NCBI RefSeq assembly: GCF_036320965.1
Contig: NC_092225.1
Span: forward strand, 8,719,002 to 8,783,001
DNA length: 64,000 bases
Source: Panulirus ornatus
Taxonomy: Eukaryota > Arthropoda > Malacostraca > Decapoda > Palinuridae
Reading direction: 5' to 3'
Each line of letters begins with the position of its first letter. Position 1 is the first letter of the stretch. Of the stretch, positions 24,331 through 36,220 are shown piece by piece. A program made the translations under genes and the position numbers. The notes under the pieces are model-generated. The model did not search any database and was not told the origin of the DNA. It worked only from the letters and a program-made list of their open reading frames with translations.

Positions 24331-25190
24331 CACGAACAGTGCTCTTCGTTTTCCTCCTTAATCAAATCAGACAATGGGTCTCCGCGATAGCCTTCCCGTC
24401 AGAAGGAAAAAACAGTGATCTTGTCATTAAAACACAATGGGAAAAGAGAAGAAATGAGGCAGAAGTTCATACTCAGAGGTTCACTCAGTACCTATCGAGG
24501 TTCGAATCAATATCCTGAACCTCACTAACCAATAGCCAATCAGATGTGGCAGCAAGCATCCTAACCCTCTCTATGTATCGAAATAATTCAGTCATACCAT
24601 TCTCAACCTTAACAACAAACTGAAGTAAAGGTCTTTCTTACCTCACTGGTCTATGGGTTTCTGACATCTGTCGCAGATTGCCTCGAGGGGACCCGGTGGT
24701 CTGCTGCTTCTCGAATTCCTATGTGTTATTCCAAGCTCCGTCAGCAGCCAGGAAGGTGGAGCAAACCGAGCTCTACTTCGTTATGGAAGTGATCATAATG
24801 CATGATGTACCAAGCTTACTTTTACGTAAGAAAAGGGAAAAATAAGGGGGCTAAACTATTCTATTCTGCACAAAGAAGTCATAGGAAGGATCTCCAACTA
24901 ACCATAAGATACTGACACAAAAATCTGGGATCATCGGTGACCAAAAAATCAGGCAGAAAATATCGTCATCGGCTCGAGTGACTGAATGGATGAAAGTACC
25001 ATTCAAAACCACATCGATCAGCCATACTTCTGTCAGGGATAAGCTTCTTGGCTAATGATGAGGAAGATAACAATTTCACCCTCAGTGGGCGGTCAATTAG
25101 GCCCGAGGTGCCATACTTAGAAACGACCCGATGGTTGACGTGAATCTGTTTCCTGTGTTCGATACGGTTGCTGAAGGCATTCCCAGAGCG
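24331..25190. other. Unique DNA, no gene seen
   Basis: No recognisable frame or repeat. Confidence 0.5.
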
Positions 25191-25312
25191 GCTGCATGTG
25201 GCTACCCTGATACAAACGCTAGTGGATCATCCCAGCACGGGCTGCACGTGGCTACCCAGATACGAACACCGGTGGATCACTCCCAGCACGGGGTGCACGT
25301 GGCTATCATTTT
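25191..25312. repeat. Short tandem repeat, 50-51-bp unit, about 2.4 copies
   Basis: GCTGCATGTGGCTACCC, GCTGCACGTGGCTACCC and GGTGCACGTGGCTATC start at 25191, 25241 and 25292. GTGGATCA and CCCAGCACGGG recur between them. Confidence 0.85.
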
Positions 25313-25570
25313 CCATTTACTGAGGCGAAATAAGCAGTCATTTCATCCAATCAAGCATGAGCTTCTTGGTCTTAAAATGATTTGGATTGGTCGCGTCATC
25401 AGGATCTGGAGTTATGATATACAGGTTATGTCGACGAAGAAGTGTCTGATCTCTACAACAAGACGTTAGACTGCAAATAAAACGCACATCTACCACCTAA
25501 TCATCTAACATATCAAACAGCCCTTCGGAATACTCACTCCATCTCCTCTTTACCTTATCTTTGTCTATTA

Positions 25571-25792
25571 TCACCTACCCATCCGCTTCCCACCGCTGAT
25601 GCTCCCATCTTTTTCTCCTTTTCTTCCCATCATCTCGCCCTCGTGAACGTTCAGGCTCCGATACCTCAAACTTCCCTTTACTCCAACCTTCCATTTCTTG
25701 ATTCGTCCATTCTCTGGCCTCGCAGATTTACTGTTTTTGTACCTGTGATTTCTGGTGCATATATCATACACGGATTGTGTCTTCGTCATCAT
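25571..25792 (-). pseudogene. Old fragment of the RTE-like LINE, C-terminus
   Basis: The minus strand reads GRIKKWKVGVKGSLRYRSLN then VHEGEMMGRK, aligning with [20 protein letters not shown] and [10 protein letters not shown] of the younger copies. Roughly half the residues are kept, so this is an old insertion. It abuts the compound TATC/TA/TG microsatellite on its upstream side. Confidence 0.7.
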
Positions 25793-25793
25793 A

Positions 25794-25880
<87 letters not shown>
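25794..25880. repeat. Compound microsatellite (ATCT)n(AT)n(GT)n
   Basis: ATCT tetranucleotides pass into AT and then GT dinucleotides. Confidence 0.97.
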
Positions 25881-25881
<1 letters not shown>

Positions 25882-26019
25882 ACAAAGACTATGAAGGCTG
25901 AACAGAGAATTAACATTTCCTCTAACATCAAGTGCAATTACAGCAACAGTACCAACAAGAATGACAACAACAAAAACTACAACATCTACAACTACAGCAA
26001 AATAACATCATCATTTGAG

Positions 26020-28185
26020 AGTGACAAAGCAGCAACAGCATCAGGGAGAGTGCAAGCAACAGCAGCAGCTTCAGGGAAATCGAGAGCAACAGAAGCAGCA
26101 TCACAAGGAGAGCGAGACTAACAGCAGTAACATCAGGGAGTGACATCAACAGCAGCAGCATCAGGGAGTGAAATCAACAACAACAGCATCAGGGAGAGTG
26201 ATATCAGCAACAGCAGCATCAGGGAGAGTGACATCAACAACAACAGCATCAGGGAGAGTGACATCAACAACAACAGCATCAGGGAGAGTGGCAGCAACAG
26301 CAGCAGCAGCAGCAGGGAGAGTGACATCAACAACAGCAGCATCAGGGACAGTGACATCATCAGTAGCAGCATCATGGAGAGTGACATCAACAGCAGCAGC
26401 ATCAGGGAGAGCGACATCAACAACAGCAGCATCATGGAGACAGGGAGAGTGACATCAACAACAGCAGCATCATGGAGACAGGGAGAGTGACATCAACAGC
26501 AGCATCATGGAGAGTGACAAGAACAGCAGCATCAGGGACAGTGACATCTACAAAGGCAGCATCAGGGAGAGTGACATCAACAACAGCAGCGTCAGGGAGA
26601 GTGACATCAACAGCAGCAGCATCAAGTAGAGTGACATCAACAACAGCAGCATCAGGGACAGTGGCAGCAACAACAGCAGCATCAGGGAGAGTGACATCAA
26701 CAACAGCAGCATCAGGGAGAGTGGCAGCAACAACAGCAGCATCAGGGAGAGTGACATCAACAGCAGCAGCATCAGGTAGAGTGGCAGCAACAGCAGGGAG
26801 AGTGACATCAACAACAGCAGCATAAGGGAGAGTGACATCAACAACAGCAGCATCAGAGAGTGACATCAACAGCATCAGGGAGTGTGACATCAACAACAGC
26901 AACATCAGGGAGAGTGGCAGCAACAGCAGCATCAGAGAGAGTGACATCAACAACAGCAGCATCAGAGAGAGTGACATCTACAAAGGCAGCATCAGGGAGA
27001 GTGACATCAACAACAGCAGCATCAGGGAGAGTGGCAGCAACAACAGCAGCATCAGGGAGAGTGACATCAACAACAGCAGCATAAGGGAGAGTGACATCAA
27101 CAACAACAGCATCAGAGAGTGACATCAACAGCATCAGGGAGTGTGACATCAACAACAGCAACATCAGGGAGAGTGGCAGCAACAGCAGCATCAGAGAGAG
27201 TGACATCAACAACAGCAGCATCAGAGAGAGTGACATCTACAAAGGCAGCATCAGGGAGAGTGACATCAACAGCAGCAGCATCAGGGAGAGTGACAACAAC
27301 AGCAGCATCAGGGAGAGTGACATCAACAACAGCAGCATCAGGGAGAGTGACATCAACAACAGCAGCATCAGGGAGAGTGACATCAACAGTAGCAGCATCA
27401 GGGAGAGTGACATTAACAGCAGCAGCATCAGGGAGAGTGACATCAACAGTAGCAGCATCAGGAGGAGTGACATCAACAACAGCAGCATCAGGGAGAGTGA
27501 CATCAACAGTAGCAGCATCAGGAGGAGTGACATCAACAGCAGCAGCATCAGGGAGAGTGACATTAACAGCAGCAGCATCAGGGAGACTGGCAGCAACAAC
27601 AGTAGCATCAGGGAGAGTGACATCAACAGCAGCAGCATCAGGGAGAGTGACATCTACAAAGGCAGCATCAGGGAGAGTGACATCAACAACAGCAGCATCA
27701 GGGAGAGTGGCAGCAACAGCAGCAGCATCAGGGAGAGTGACATCAACAACAGCAGCATCAGGGAGAGTGACATCAACAACAGCAGCATTAGGGAGAGTAG
27801 CAGCAACAGGAGCAGCATTAGGGAGAGTGACATCAACAACAGCAGCATCAGGGAGAGTGACATCAACAACAGGAGCATCAGGGAGAGTGACATCAACAAC
27901 AGCAGCATCAGGGAGAGTGACATCAACAACAGCAGCATCAGGGAGAGTGACATCAACAACAGCAGCATCAGGGAGAGTGGCAGCAACAACAGCAGCATCA
28001 GGGAGAGTGACATCAACAACAGCAGCATCAGGGAGAGTGACATCAACAACAGCAGCATCAGGGAGAGTGACATCAACAACAGCAGCATCAGGGAGAGTGA
28101 CTTCAACAACAGCAGCATCTGGGAGAGTGACAGCAACAACAGCAGCATCAGGGAGAGTGACATGAGCAACAGCACGGTAAGAGTG
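26020..28185. repeat. 30-bp minisatellite, about 70 units, open in several frames
   Basis: The unit is GACATCAACAACAGCAGC followed by ATCAGGGAGAGT. Because 30 is a multiple of three and the unit lacks stops, several frames stay open: plus DINNSSIRES repeats (27091-28197), plus TSTTAASGRV repeats (27119-28165), and minus LMLLLLMSLS repeats. Units that lost two or three bases (CATCAGAGAGTGACA; AACAGCATCAGGGAGTGTG) shift the frames within the array, and no start context, intron or conserved flank supports a gene. A 259-bp block is duplicated within it (26851 and 27110). Confidence 0.93.
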
Positions 28186-28223
28186 CTACCTGCTTAAGGT
28201 GAAACTATCGTGCTATCATTTAC

Positions 28224-28225
<2 letters not shown>

Positions 28226-28293
<68 letters not shown>
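28226..28293. repeat. (GT)n microsatellite
   Basis: A GT tract just after the 30-bp array. Confidence 0.97.
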
Positions 28294-28296
<3 letters not shown>

Positions 28297-28299
28297 ATT

Positions 28300-29130
28300 G
28301 TGCAGGTATGATGCCACCATTCACTGTAGAGTGAAGGATACGATTCACGCACCATTTTCCAAGTATGGTGAAAGGTATATTGAATTCATCACTGTGTATG
28401 ATGCACCTACCGTATAATGTGGAGGATATGGTACACCTATGACTAGATAAAGTGAAGGGTCTACTCTACCTACTTCTGTGTACAGTGAATAGTATGGTGC
28501 TCCCATTACTGAGTAGGCAGGTGTGTGTTTATGGCGAGGTATGGTGAAGATATAGTGAAGACCTTCATCATATCTGCTTGATGAAAGGTACTGAGTACCT
28601 TTACTGTACCTGTATGGTGAAAGATATGGTGTGCAGCGAGTACTGTGTCTGTATGATAGAATAATCGTGTGGCACATCACTATGTAAGGCGAAGGGCTCT
28701 TGTTCATCACATCAGTGTGTCTATTTGAGGGGTATGGTGCAAGCTATCACCATACCTGCCTGGTGGAGGGTAAGAGCACTTGAATCAGTGTGTCCGTACT
28801 GAATGGTGCACCCCACTACCACGTATGGTGATGGCTACACTGGTGAAAGGTTGGTGAGAGCTACAGTGCACGGCATCAGTGTCTGTACTGGAGGGTATGG
28901 TGCATACTGTAACTCGATGGTGAAGGTTACAGTGAACTTTATCACAGAGTTTAACAGAGGGTTTGGTACAGCCAATCACTGTCTATGATGAAGGATACAG
29001 TGCATCTCATCATTACGTCTGTAGCGAAGGGTATAGTGAAACCCTACCATTGTTTGTATGGTGAGGGCGACGATGAAGTTCAAGCTGGGGTGTTTGGTGG
29101 TGAGTATAGTGCAACCCATCATCCATCCGC
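28300..29130. repeat. Degenerate minisatellite, about 40-50-bp unit
   Basis: Phrases such as GTCTGTATGGTGAAAGATAT, GAGGGTATGGTGCATACT, ATGGTGAAGGTTACAGTGAA and CATCACTGTGTATGATGCAC recur about eighteen times. The consensus is roughly TATGGTGAAGGATATGGTGC followed by ACCTATCAC. Unit lengths vary, so nothing is coding. Confidence 0.75.
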
Positions 29131-29814
29131 TGGGTGGCAGTTCCTGAAGCTTTCGTAGACAATAGTGCAGCTAAAGCTGATCTTCGGTTAGGAGGTGGTC
29201 GGGGGAGGGGATGGTGCCGTTAATGAGTCAGCTTTGAGGGGGTTAATCACGCAAGCACAACGGGTAATCTCCTGTCAGACAGGCAGACCTAAGCTTATTG
29301 ATAGAACGACCTCCTCCTTCTGTCACACACACGAAGTCTGAGGATAAATTTACAAATTACGTCAATATATCGTCAGTTTGGAACACGTTAGTAGCGTGAA
29401 GAACATGTGACACTTATAGAAGCATTCACTAGTGCCCACCGTATAAGGAAACACAACCATGAAAAGAGAAATATGTCGTGGAATACTTACATGTATGTAT
29501 CCAATTCCTAAGGTAAGTCTCACAAGTTTCCGCTCAGTTGTCAGTTTGATCCCTCGGCAACAAGTGCCCACCGGTAAACATCGTCAGCTGCCCCACTTTC
29601 ATTGTTATCAAATGTTCAGAAAACCTTGACCGATGTTTCATGCCTCACTGACACCAGTGGTTGCTATCCTGCTGGCATGGGTCCATAAATCTAATACACG
29701 TCTTTAACATATGTGAAACCAAATGCTTCTAGACACCGGCAAAGGATATAGCCAGAGTATCTATATCATATTTCTTTTCTGACAACCTGATGAAGTGGAT
29801 TGTCTCCACGTCAA
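29131..29814. other. Unique DNA, no gene seen
   Basis: No recognisable feature. Confidence 0.5.
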
Positions 29815-30290
29815 TGATCATATAACACTAGTATCCATAGACATAGATAGATGACAGATCTACGAACACATAACACTAGTACCGACAGATGCAACACTCT
29901 GATATCCCCAGCTATATCACTAGTTTCCATGTTCATATTACACTAGAATCCACATTATACGTAGAAATGTAGTATCCGCAGACTCACAGATATACTAAAC
30001 AGTATCCACACATATCACACCAGTATCCAGAGATATATACATATAGTACCCACAGATATACTGTACTAATATAACAGACATGTCACAGCTCTATATACAT
30101 ATACCAGCGTACAAAAAATGTAAAACCTGTTAACGAAATTAACAAAGCACCGGTGCAAAAAGTTAATGTACTTCTGGGACGTAACGTAAATGAACCAAGC
30201 GTACAAAAGTTACCGTTAAACACAACACCAATATAGAATAATGAACACTGGTACACAAGGTTACTGTAGAATCAATGCACAAAATCAAAA
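29815..30290. repeat. Degenerate short repeats
   Basis: At 29815-30110, phrases like CATAACACTAGTATCCACAG (variants CATATCACACCAGTATCCAG, ATATCACTAGTTTCCATG) recur every 25 to 45 bases. At 30110-30290, CGTACAAAAGTTACCGTTAA-type phrases recur three or four times. Both look like old tandem arrays. Confidence 0.55.
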
Positions 30291-32267
30291 GAAAACGAAA
30301 TAATCCGCAGGAAATGAAAGATGAGAGTGTGGAAGAAGACGAAAGGAAGAGAGGCGGCTGACGGAGACGACGCACCAAGGGTTAATCCAAGAGGAACCAG
30401 AGGGCACCAAGGGGCGACATCCAACAAGCCACTGGTCGGCAGGCACCTTCCTCCCTCCTGCCTCTGCTGGAAGAGAATAACATTTTCCTATATTTCCCTT
30501 GCACGGCAGAACGACCATACACCTCCACGTCATCGGCACTGATGTGAAAACTACATGTGGTTACCACTCGTGAAGTTCTGGTATGTGTGAGGACTCAGAA
30601 GGCACAACTCTCAGATCAAGGCACACAATGCCTGATGGAGAGGTAAGCCCGTGGCAGAGGGTATGATAACGTGTAGAGGAGAAAGGAGTAGGAGGAAGAG
30701 GAGGAGGAGGAGGAGGAAGAGAGGGAGGCTGCCTGGTGAAGGAGTATGGTGCAGGGATAGGAAGGGATGGGATGGCAGGGAGGGAGAAGTCGTACGATGT
30801 GCAGGAGCCCCATATTGAAGATTATCATCAAGGAGCTGATCAAAGGGAAACCCACCCACAGTATGAGGATATGAATGTCGCTCCGATATGTCTCTAGGGT
30901 TTGCCCTGATTACCTTCCCGATAACACAAAGGACACAGGGAAAATGCCGTAATTGGCATCTCTTTACAGCATTAAAAGATGCCTTGCTTCATAGCATCTA
31001 AGGGAAGGACTGTACCTTTATCTGTAATACCCTGAATCCTGTGTTGTTAAGTCCCATATGGTGCATCATGTATAAGACGGTTGTGTTCATCGTTAACATA
31101 TGCCGTGTAAGGAGGAACTCGAGCCAAGGTTTGTGATTTACATTAATATAGGATGGCATGTATGCCTTATCAAAGGGATATTAATCACTTGCCGTCATTT
31201 AGCTCATCAAAGGAAGACAGGACGTCCAAAGGATTAATATGAATAAATCATTGCGATTTACTTGATTATGGATGACGAGTCTTTCAAGATGGCTCTGTAT
31301 GAATGGTTGTAATTAGTTCAATAGGGGGTTTCAGTATGTCACGAGGGAATATGAATGAACTGGGCTCAATTAGATCATTGAAGTGTGATACGTCTAAGAA
31401 GGATGGGTCATTAGGGAATGGTATGTCTTGCCGGGAAAGTGTGAATGAACCGATCGGGTCTGGTTCATCCACCCTCCCGAGACACTTCCATGAGAACTTC
31501 ATGTTACTGAAGTTCATGGCGAGAAATTCCTTGCAGCCCATCTCGTGTGATATGTTCTGAGTTTATCTATTTCTGAAAAAGAACCACGAACAAACGACTC
31601 ACCTGCAATCTAGAAAACAAGGTTGTTTTTTTCAACGCCCAGGTGAACTTTCGTAACAGGGCAAACAAAGGAAATACTGTAACCTAGGCCGAAAAAGCGA
31701 CAACAAGCATGTTATAACAGAGAACATGATAACAAAGACGTCAAGGAAGAATTTGATACCTTATCCTCTGCAGATATTCACCACAATCAGTCGCCTTACT
31801 GTTATGATCATCAGGTCATTTCAGACCCAAATGGCTGTATGAAAACACACAAAAATGAAAAATAAAAAACATAATCACTTTCCTTATTTGGGCCACGTAA
31901 CACATAAGCACGCCGTGGTTATTGGAGGGGCTGCTAGACGTGATGACCAGCATCCTTTACTTATGTAATCTGGGCTCTATTGATCCGTGATCCTCTCTGG
32001 CCGTGATTAGCACTATAATTCAGTTTAGAGTCCGCGAGCCTCGCCTTCAGCCGGAAGTGGGCGGTGTCAGCCAAGTTATGACGACATTGTGTAAACACGC
32101 GACGACCACCCCCTCCAGGAACGGTGGCCGAAATGTGCGACATTACTCCAGGAAAAGTGTTCCAGAGGCCCTATGACAGCAGAAATTAGCATAATGAAGG
32201 AAAAAAAAAGAAACGAGTTAGAGGGATGGCGAGAAAACGTCACGAGAGAGCGAGGAAAAGAACCGCC
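30291..32267. other. Unique DNA, no gene seen
   Basis: It has a purine-rich GGAGGAGGA stretch near 30690-30730 and otherwise plain sequence. The open frames of 60-85 codons match nothing recognisable. Confidence 0.5.

Positions 32268-32358
<91 letters not shown>
32268..32358. repeat. Compound (CA)n(TA)n microsatellite
   Basis: A CA tract passes into a TA tract, which then meets a minus-strand LINE 3' end. Confidence 0.97.
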
Positions 32359-32360
<2 letters not shown>

Positions 32361-32371
32361 CATTTATCATT

Positions 32372-32511
32372 CTTACTATACTTAACGCCGTCTCCCGCGT
32401 TAGAGGGGTAGCGCAAGAAAACAGACTAAGAATGGCCTAACCCACCTACATACACTTGAATATACATAAACACCTACACATGCACATATACATACCTATA
32501 CATTTCAACGT

Positions 32512-32518
<7 letters not shown>
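32372..32518 (-). mobile_element. LINE 3' UTR terminal fragment
   Basis: The minus strand contains the UTR end with GTATGTATATGTGCATGTG and the terminal GCTACCCCTCTAACGCGGG motif. It is flanked by (TA)n on both sides, so only about 150 bases of the LINE remain. Confidence 0.85.

Positions 32519-32560
<42 letters not shown>
32519..32560. repeat. (TA)n microsatellite
   Basis: A TA tract at the 5' boundary of LINE copy B. Confidence 0.97.
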
Positions 32561-32564
<4 letters not shown>

Positions 32565-33703
32565 GGAAGAGAGGAAAGTGATTGATTCTCAGTGAATGTA
32601 GGTTTGCGGCAGGGGTGTGTGATGTCTCCATGGTTGTTTGATTTATTTATGGATGGGGTTGTTAGGGAGGTGAATGCAAGAGTTTTGGAAAGAGGGGCAA
32701 GTATGAAGTCTGTTGGGGATGAGAGAGCTTGGGAAGTGAGTCAGTTGTTGTTCGCTGATGATACAGCGCTGGTAGCTGATTCATGTGAGAAACTGCAGAA
32801 GCTGGTGACTGAGTTTGGTAAAGTGTGTGAAAGAAGAAAGTTAAGAGTAAATGTGAATAAGAGCAAGGTTATTAGGTACAGTAGGGTTGAGGGTCAAGTC
32901 ATTTGGGAGGTAAGTTTCAATGGAGAAAAACTGGAGGAAGTAAAGTGTTTTAGATATCTGGGAGTGAATCTGGCAGCGGATGGAACCATGGAAGCGGAAG
33001 TGGATCATAGGGTGGGGGAGGGGGCGAAAACTCTGGGAGCCTTGAAGAATGTGTGGAAGTCGAGAACATTATCTCGGAAAGCAAAAATGGGTATGTTTGA
33101 AGGAATAGTGGTTCCAACAATGTTGTATGGTTGCGAGGCGTGGGCTATGGATAGAGTTGTGCGCAGGAGGATGGATGTGCTGGAAATGAGATGTTTGAGG
33201 ACAATGTGTGGTGTGAGGTGGTTTGATCGAGTAAGTAACGTAAGGGTAAGAGAGATGTGTGGAAATAAAAAGAGCGTGGTTGAGAGAGCAGAAGAGGGTG
33301 TTTTGAAATGGTTTGGGCACATGGAGAGAATGAGTGAGGAAAGATTGACCAAGAGGATATATGTGTCGGAGGTGGAGGGAACGAGGAGAAGTGGGAGACC
33401 AAATTGGAGGTGGAAAGATGGAGTGAAAAAGATTTTGTGTGATCGGGGCCTGAACATGCAGGAGGGTGAAAGGAGGGCAAGGAATAGCGTGAATTGGATC
33501 GATGTGGTATACCGGGGTTGATGTGCTGTCAGTGGATTGAATCAGGGCATGTGAAGCGTCTGGGGTAAACCATGGAAAGCTGTGTAGGTATGTATATTTG
33601 CGTGTGTGGACGTATTTATATACATGTGTATGGGGGTCGGTTGGGCCATTTCTTTCTTCTGTTTCCTTGCGCTACCTCGCAAACGCGGGAGACAGCGACA
33701 AAG

Positions 33704-33719
<16 letters not shown>
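32561..33719 (+). pseudogene. LINE reverse transcriptase C-terminal half, open frame (copy B)
   Basis: A 5'-truncated LINE. An uninterrupted 309-codon frame runs from 32592 to a TGA at 33521. It starts within RT motif B (GLRQGCVMSPWLFDLFMDG), includes the catalytic motif C LLFADDTALVADS, and continues through [34 protein letters not shown] and WFGHMERMSEERLTKR to the end VYRG. The RT would make cDNA at a genomic nick. Here the endonuclease, fingers and motif A are missing, and a TGA at 32583 replaces the TGG seen in other copies, so the fragment cannot be translated from the normal start. A short-type 3' UTR follows and ends CTACCTCGCAAACGCGGG, GACAGCGACAAAG and about 16 A. The lack of frame damage over 930 bases marks this as one of the youngest insertions in the window. 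Confidence 0.93.

Positions 33720-33763
<44 letters not shown>
33720..33763. repeat. (TA)n microsatellite, LINE tail
   Basis: A TA tract directly after the A run of LINE copy B. Confidence 0.97.
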
Positions 33764-33767
<4 letters not shown>

Positions 33768-33807
33768 GAATAAAGTGCATACGAACGCGCACCTTGGAGG
33801 TTTGTAT

Positions 33808-33811
<4 letters not shown>
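33764..33811 (-). mobile_element. 3' tip of the tRNA-derived SINE
   Basis: ACGAATAAAGTGCATACGAA then CGCGCACCTT matches the minus-strand 3' end of the SINE at 12815-12845, with two differences. It is flanked by (TA)n on both sides. Confidence 0.75.

Positions 33812-33870
<59 letters not shown>
33812..33870. repeat. (TA)n microsatellite
   Basis: A TA tract between the SINE tip and LINE copy L. Confidence 0.97.
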
Positions 33871-33873
<3 letters not shown>

Positions 33874-35006
33874 CTTACTTGCTGCCTTCATCCCGTTCCG
33901 TCGCCACCCCGTTACACATGAAACAGCATCACCCCCTTCCAGCGAGGCAGCGCCAGGAACAGACAAAAAAGGCCACATTCGTTCATACTCACTCTCTAGC
34001 TGTCATTTGTAATGCACCGAGACCACAGCTCCCTTTCTACATCCATGCCCCACAGACCTTTCCATGGTTACTTCAGACGCTTCACATGCCCTGGTTCAAT
34101 CTACTGACAGCACGTCGACCCCGGTATACCACATCATTCCAATTCACTCTATTCCTTGCACGCCTTTCATCCTCCTGTATGTTTAGGCCCCGATCGCTCA
34201 AAATCTTTTTCAATCCATCTTTCCACCTTCAATTTGGTCTCCCACTTCTCCTTTTTCCCTCCACCTCTGATACATATACCCTCTTTGTCAAGTTTTCCTC
34301 ACTGATTCTCTCCATGTGTCAAAACCATTTCAATACACCCTCTTCTGCTCTCTCAACCACACTCTTTTTATTACCACACATCTGTCTTACCCTTTCATTA
34401 CTTACTCGACCAAACCACGTCACACCATATACTGTCTTCAAACATTTCATTTCCAACACATCCACCCTTCTCACACAATCCTATCTATAGCCTATACCTC
34501 GCAACCATATAACATTGTTGGAACTACTGTTCCTCCAAACAATAAAATTTTGCTCTCGGAGATAACGCTCTCGCCTTCCACACATTCTTCAACGCTCCCA
34601 GAACCTTCACTCCCTCACCCGCCCTCTGGCTCGCTTCCGCTTCCATGGTTCCATCCACTGCTAAGTCCACTCCCAGATATCTAAAACACTTCACTTCCTC
34701 CAGTTTTTCCCCGTTCAAACTTACTTCCCAATTTACTTGTCCCTCAACCCTACTGAACCTAATAACCTTGCTCTTGTTCACATTTACTCCCGACTTTCTT
34801 CTTTCACACATTTCATCAAACTCATTTACCAACTTCTGCAGTTTCTCGCCCGAATCAGTCATCAGCGCTGTATCAACAGCGAACAACTGATTCACTTCCC
34901 AAGCCCTCTCATCCACAACAGACTGCATACTTGCCCCTCTCTCCAAAACACTTGCATTCACCTCCCTAACCACCCTATCCATAAACAAATTAAACAACCA
35001 TGGAGA

Positions 35007-35010
<4 letters not shown>
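33871..35010 (-). pseudogene. LINE reverse transcriptase C-terminal half, catalytically broken (copy L)
   Basis: On minus, it starts at motif B (MSPWLFNLFMDRVVREVNA) at 35010 and runs through the C-terminal region to the long 3' UTR; the last 150 or so UTR bases are missing where it meets (TA)n at 33871. Motif C reads QLFAVDTALMTDS: one leucine codon is lost and the first catalytic Asp codon GAT has become GTT (near 34875). Frame damage follows around 34540. It is a dead, older copy (many substitutions, for example EASQRAGEGVKVLGALK). Confidence 0.9.

Positions 35011-35073
<63 letters not shown>
35011..35073. repeat. (AT)n microsatellite
   Basis: An AT tract shared by the 5' edge of copy L and the head of S6. 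Confidence 0.97.
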
Positions 35074-35077
<4 letters not shown>

Positions 35078-35323
35078 CCCTGGGGATAGGGGAGAAAGAA
35101 TACTTCCCACGTATTCCCTGCGTGTCGTACGAGGCGACTAAAAGGGGAGGGAGCGGGGGGCTGGAAATCCTCCCTCTCTTTTTCTTTTTTTTTTGATTTT
35201 TCAAAAGAAGCAACAGAGAAGGGGGCCAGGTGAGGATATTCCCTCAAAGGCCCAGTCCTCTGTTCTTAACGTTACTCGCCAACGCGGGAAATGGCGAATA
35301 GTTTGAAAGAAAAAAAGAGAAAA

Positions 35324-35340
<17 letters not shown>
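35074..35340 (+). mobile_element. S element copy S6
   Basis: A complete S copy on plus, ending GTTACTCGCCAACGCGGG, AAATGGCGAATAGTTTG and a long A-rich run before (AT)n. Confidence 0.9.

Positions 35341-35406
<66 letters not shown>
35341..35406. repeat. (AT)n microsatellite
   Basis: An AT tract forming the tail of both S6 (plus) and S7 (minus). Confidence 0.97.
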
Positions 35407-35408
<2 letters not shown>

Positions 35409-35543
35409 TTTTTATATATATATTCGCCATTTCCCGCGTTAGTGAGGTAGCGTTAAGAAAAGAGGACTCCCCTTTTAGTCGCCTTCTACGAAACGCGGGG
35501 AATACATGAGAAGTGTTCTTTCTCCCCTATGCCCAGGGATAAT
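35407..35543 (-). mobile_element. S element copy S7, internally deleted
   Basis: Both S ends are present, but the middle (about 115 bases, from the CCCAGTCC region to the GGGAGCGGGG region) is missing: AAGAGGACT joins straight to CCCCTTTTAGTCGCC on plus. Confidence 0.85.
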
Positions 35544-35548
35544 ATATT

Positions 35549-35578
35549 GTCCTGTGGACTCACAGGAATATATATATT
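35549..35578 (+). mobile_element. Short tip of the unidentified repeat seen at 12644
   Basis: CCTGTGGACTCACAGGAATA matches CCCGTGGACTCATAGGAAT at 12724 and again runs into TA sequence. Confidence 0.45.
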
Positions 35579-35602
35579 ACTGTATTATATTTATTTTATT
35601 AT

Positions 35603-36220
35603 ACTTTGTCGCTGTCTCCCGCGTTTGCGAGGTAGCGCAAGGAAACAGACGAAAGAAATGGCCCAACCCCCCCCATACACATGTATATACATACGTCCAC
35701 ACACGCAAATATACATACCTACACAGCTTTCCATGGTTTACCCCAGACGCTTCACATGCCTTGATTCAATCCACTGACAGCACGTCAACCACGGTATACC
35801 ACATCGTTCCAATTCACTCTATTCCTTGCCCTCCTTTCACCCTCCTGCATGTTCAGGCCCCGATCACACAAAATCTTTTTCACTCCATCTTTCCACCTCC
35901 AATTTGGTCTCCCTCTTCTCCTCGTTCCCTCCACCTCCGACACATATATCCTCTTGATCAATCTTTCCTCACTCATTCTCTCCATGTGCCCAAACCACTT
36001 CAAAACACCCTCTTCTGCTCTCTCAACCACGCTCTTTTTATTTCCACACATCTCTCTTACCCTTACGTTACTCACTCGATCAAACCACCTCACACCACAC
36101 ATTGTCCTCAAACATCTCATTTCCAGCACATCCATCCTCCTGCGCACAACTCTATCCATAGCCCACGCCTCGCAACCATACAACATTGTTGGAACCACTA
36201 TTCCTTCAAACATACCTTCA

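Noticed and set aside
27654..28175. Leu/Met-rich minus-strand frame that looks like membrane segments
   Set aside because: It is the reverse translation of the same 30-bp array, an artefact of period.
27091..28197. 368-codon plus-strand frame of DINNSSIRES repeats
   Set aside because: It follows directly from a stop-free 30-base unit; other frames of the same array are equally open, shortened units break the frame, and there is no supporting flank.
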